A stretch of DNA of 64,000 nt from Aquila chrysaetos chrysaetos (Eukaryota > Chordata > Aves > Accipitriformes > Accipitridae). This document shows positions 60,850-64,000 of this stretch, one piece after another. The position numbers and the translations under genes are program-made. Within the stretch, counting starts at the first letter, position 1, and each line of letters starts with the position of its first letter. Where the stretch lies: NCBI RefSeq assembly GCF_900496995.4, contig NC_044004.1:1984001-2048000 (forward strand), given 5' to 3'. The notes under the pieces are model-generated. The model worked only from the letters and a program-made list of their open reading frames with translations. It searched no databases and had not been told where the DNA came from.

Positions 60850-61000
60850 GAGAAGTGGGGTTCATTTAGTCTGAAGAAGAAGTGCAGGGGGATACAGCCT
60901 GGAGCAGCAGAGGAGATAATCCATCCCTTGCATCCTTTTATAAAGGGCAAGAAATCATGGGCTTAATATGAGGCAAGATCAGGAGTTAGGAAGCACTTTC
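60850..61000 (+). mobile_element. Ancient CR1 ORF2 fragment
   Basis: The succession 'ggagaagtggggttc', 'tttagtctgaagaagaag', 'catccttttataaag', 'atgggcttaatatgaggcaag' and 'gttaggaagcactttctga' follows the CR1 ORF2 C-terminal block (LFSLKKRR region, then the 'gggcttaaattgcagcaag' region). It is heavily diverged and has no open frame. Confidence 0.55.
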
Positions 61001-61358
61001 TGAGCACTGGGAAAGAGAAACACTGGAGCCATAGATATCATGAAGGTGTGTAAAGTGCAAGTTGGGTGCACATCTGTCAGGGATGAGTGCAACTGTAAGT
61101 CAAACCCCTTGTTTTTGACCCAGGTACAAGGTTTCAAAACTGTCCAGACTCCAGTAAATTTTTCAACCTTCTCTTGTCCTTGCAAAACCCAAAAGTCCCC
61201 CCACCTGAATCTCGGTGACCACAAAACCAAGTTTGCCTGCATAAGAAAGGATTGATAGAAATATCCTTCCAACATACCGGGGATTCGATAAATAAATGGC
61301 ATCTGGTTAGAGCTTGTGACCAGACACTGCAGCCACTGAACACACCAAGGGCTATATG

Positions 61359-61455
61359 GCATATGCTATGTTGCATATGCTGTACTGCATACGTTGTATT
61401 GCAGATGGGTATTGCGTGTGCTGTATAATGCATTTGCATTATTGCATATGCATGA
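61359..61455. repeat. 14-bp minisatellite with octamer-like motifs
   Basis: Seven units begin at 61359, 61373, 61387, 61401, 61414, 61430 and 61444, with lengths 14, 14, 14, 13, 16, 14 and 12. Most begin GCATATGC or a one- or two-base variant, itself a palindrome. The sixth unit contains ATTTGCAT (61432-61439), the exact reverse complement of the POU octamer ATGCAAAT. The units have diverged, so the array is not recent. Confidence 0.85.
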
Positions 61456-64000
61456 CCAAAGAGCACTTTGGCTGTGGCCCTGTGTGGTCGGTCTGATAAA
61501 AAAGCCCTTTGTAGGCTGCATCCAAAGACCACCCGGGCAGCTTATGAGTCACTTCAAAAACGAGGCAAGAGCTTGCTGTGAGGGCGGTCCAGACCCCGGC
61601 CACAGGGCAGCCTCAGCCTTAAAACAAAACCCACTGAGCAGGCGGTTATTGTAACCGAGCAGAGCAGGTTGCAAAACCTTTGGAGTTTGTTTCTTCTCTG
61701 TGGGAAATATTGATAAAACCAGAGGCAAGAAAGACAATCCCAGCAGCCAGCTGAATTTTTGGCAAAAGAGAAAATGTTTTTGGCCGAAAAGGAGGTGATT
61801 TGGATCCTGAGCTGCATCTGTAGTGCATGCTGGGAGATGAACTCCAGCTGCAAAACAGAGCAGAAGTGAGCCAGATTGCAGGACTTACTGTGGCCACAGT
61901 TCAGAGGCCACGTTTCTCTTAGTTTGGGGACATTTGGGTTTTCAATTTAAAGGCAAAAGTATCTATCATCTTTTTTTTGTCCGTGCATCTCCATTTGCTC
62001 TGTGCAAGGCCAGGGCTTTGGGTGGGTAAAAAGAAATGCTTGATCCCACAGCAGTTTGGGAGACAGTGCTTGGAGAGATTATTTTGGGGCATCTCCCCCA
62101 AACTGGAAAAGGAACCAGTTTAAATTACCCGGACAAAAAACTTTGTTGCAAACAAGCAGCAAAAGCCACTGAGTTTCCCACGTGCCACAGCAAGGCTGAT
62201 GTGGAGACTGAGGGTCATACGTGTCCCACTGCTGCTTCTGCATCCCTCGAGCTCAGGGACTCCCTCTGCCAAAATCCCTGTGCTGCCCTTGGGTTTGAGT
62301 TTGCGCAATGAGGCTGGGCTGACGAAAAGGGGACACCTTTTAAGTGACGGGCAGCCCTCGCTCCCCAGGAATGCTACAGCTGGCTGTTTCTCTTGGTGTC
62401 CCACTATCTCCAGTTTTCCTTAAATCACCAGCTGAATGAGTCCTGTTATCTCCAGAGAACCTCCCTTTTCCATTGAAAGATGCCTTTTTTTTGACTATCC
62501 CAATACATGTTTAGGAATGAATTCAGTGGTCAGAGCTGCTGTCAATATGCGGATTAACTTGTTATTAATGATAATAGATTTTCTTTAAAAAATGCCATTT
62601 GGGACAACTTTTCCCCCTCAAAAGAGGCCTTGCCCAAAGTAAAATGTAGGGAAGAGGTTGTTTCATTTGGGAGAGGGTTGGTTATATAATTTGAGGAAAA
62701 CACTTCCTTTTTGGTTTAAATGAGGTTTCTAACCAATTCTGCTTTGTAGAGTGACTCTGCAGCTAAACTTGGGACTAAGCCTCCAAACTCACCACTCTCT
62801 CTATAGCATGAGCAACCAGCTTTCTCCTGCTAACAGGGGGTCTCTTATCCTCTCCATCCATAGCCGTGAGACAGTGCCTTTACCCAGCCATGCACATATA
62901 ATGGCAATACAGTATTTTCCTTAATTTACTAAAAGTGACATTGATTTCCCACTTGATCTATCATTCTTCTGGACCTGAGCACCACTGTGCTTTTCACATA
63001 ATGAGCTCTGTATTCAAAAGCACTTATGCGATGTGGGAACCTCATTTCCAGAAGTATTTTACAAGTTTAGGAGCGTGTCTCCCAGACTACAAGATCAGGA
63101 GAAATCTCTCATTCCTGTGCCCATTGCTGTGCCTTGGCCCTGGTCCAACACTGCATCAAGGGTTCAGCACACATCAGGCTCTACTTTGACCTTCGCTTTG
63201 GTCTCCATAGGAAGGAAACCTGGATGTACAGCCTGGAAGGAGCCGGGGAGCATTGAGGCCAGGACTGCTCATTTCTGTGACTCTTCCTCTCCTCTCTGGA
63301 TGAAGTATGAGTTAGCGGTGTAGAGGTGTATGAGTCTGTCTTTACCGGGGCTGCCTTGAGTGGTGGCTGCTGGGACTGGTCATGGGTGTGAGCAACCATG
63401 GTACAAAGTCACTCCTGGTGCAAGAGGCAACATGGACATGAGATGTCCCTACATTATCACCCAGAGAGAAGCAGGGCAGATCAAGCTCAAGCTGCTGCTT
63501 CCTCTACTCCCCAGCCAAAACTCATGATCCCACATGCGACCCGGTGGCTTTATTGTGGTGACACCAGGGAAGAGTCTGGCCTGTAGCGTGCGAGTCCCAT
63601 GTAACTGGTACGCGTGCTGGTTCTGGAAATTGTGCCACAAGGCAAGGGATGTGACAGATGCATTCATCACATGATTTTCTGCTGCTGAACGTGGCTTGGC
63701 TGGCTTCGCTCTGCTCTCAGAGCAGCCAAATACCTACAGTGCTCAGCAGGAGATCAGTCCGTGGTGCTCCATTTGATACAGTCCTACATAAGCAAGCAGC
63801 AAATGAAAACCAAGTGTCCTGATTTTCATTTTCATATCCTTCACTCCTGATTTGCACCACAAAGAGGACATCACTGAATATTCAGAGCAGAGACTTTGCA
63901 ACAACCTTCCTGACCACTCGCAGGGCGAGAGCTTCCCCTGTATGGATGTTTGTGTGTCCAGAAGAGGAAGCAGAGATGACCAGTCACACCAGCAAATCAT
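61456..64000. other. Intronic stretch to window end, nothing assigned
   Basis: No GFRA-type cysteine-rich exon, CR1 copy or other repeat family was recognised. A short AT-rich segment near 62530-62590 carries GGATTAA and ATTAATGAT motifs. Open frames reaching the window edge have no signature. Confidence 0.45.

Larger units (their letters stand above)
28840..64000 (+). other. GFRA4: Presumed intron 1 of the GFRA4-like gene (partial)
   Basis: It opens with GTGAGTAAG directly after the coding exon. I looked for the next GFRA exon, which should encode the first cysteine-rich domain with a KRGMKKE-like motif and paired Cys residues. No such stretch was found in any frame up to the window end. 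The intron would therefore be at least 35 kb. GFRA1 and GFRA2 are known for large 5' introns, whereas mammalian GFRA4 is compact. All features listed from here onward lie within this presumed intron. Confidence 0.55.

Noticed and set aside
1..64000. CRISPR arrays, operons, phage-type modules, LTR retroelements and rRNA genes
   Set aside because: The window is avian nuclear DNA. No direct-repeat spacer arrays, paired LTRs or rRNA-like sequence were seen.

Overview
This window is vertebrate nuclear DNA and almost certainly comes from a bird. Six clear CR1 LINE copies carry the avian-type 3' end: short copies of an ATTCTATG-like 8-mer after a conserved tail about 'aacctgat' and 'gatgacctttaa'. 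There are no mammalian SINEs, no prokaryotic gene packing and no operon-like arrangement. The species cannot be fixed from the sequence.

Layout. Positions 1-28,200 look intergenic. They hold two CR1 copies (9,095-10,083 and 13,178-13,322), a CpG-rich patch (17,890-18,260), a GA/TC foldback (5,567-5,679), a 170-bp polypurine block (27,202-27,371) and one weak candidate exon (4,177-4,340). Positions 28,230-28,860 form a strong CpG island that ends in the only confidently coding exon: 13 codons plus one base (28,800-28,839), encoding a signal-peptide-like N-terminus and followed by a consensus GTGAGT donor. From memory this N-terminus and its phase-1 boundary match the start of avian GFRA4, a GPI-anchored GDNF-family co-receptor. 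From 28,840 to the window end the sequence is best read as intron 1 of that gene. I saw no later GFRA exon, so the intron would exceed 35 kb.

Inside the intron are four more clear CR1 copies (two on each strand) and three decayed ones, simple repeats including a pure 123-bp GGAA-type purine tract (46,368-46,490), and a 14-bp minisatellite with octamer-like motifs (61,359-61,455). There is also an unexplained coding-like stretch on the minus strand (40,949-41,719, possibly starting at 41,877): 256 codons in one frame with only three internal stops, all TGA, and raised CpG density. I could not assign it to a family, and it is the best target for a homology search.

I found no multi-gene system. 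With one small coding exon in 64 kb, the biology visible here is a promoter and first exon, a large first intron, and the repeat history around them. Most of the remaining sequence shows nothing I can support as functional.
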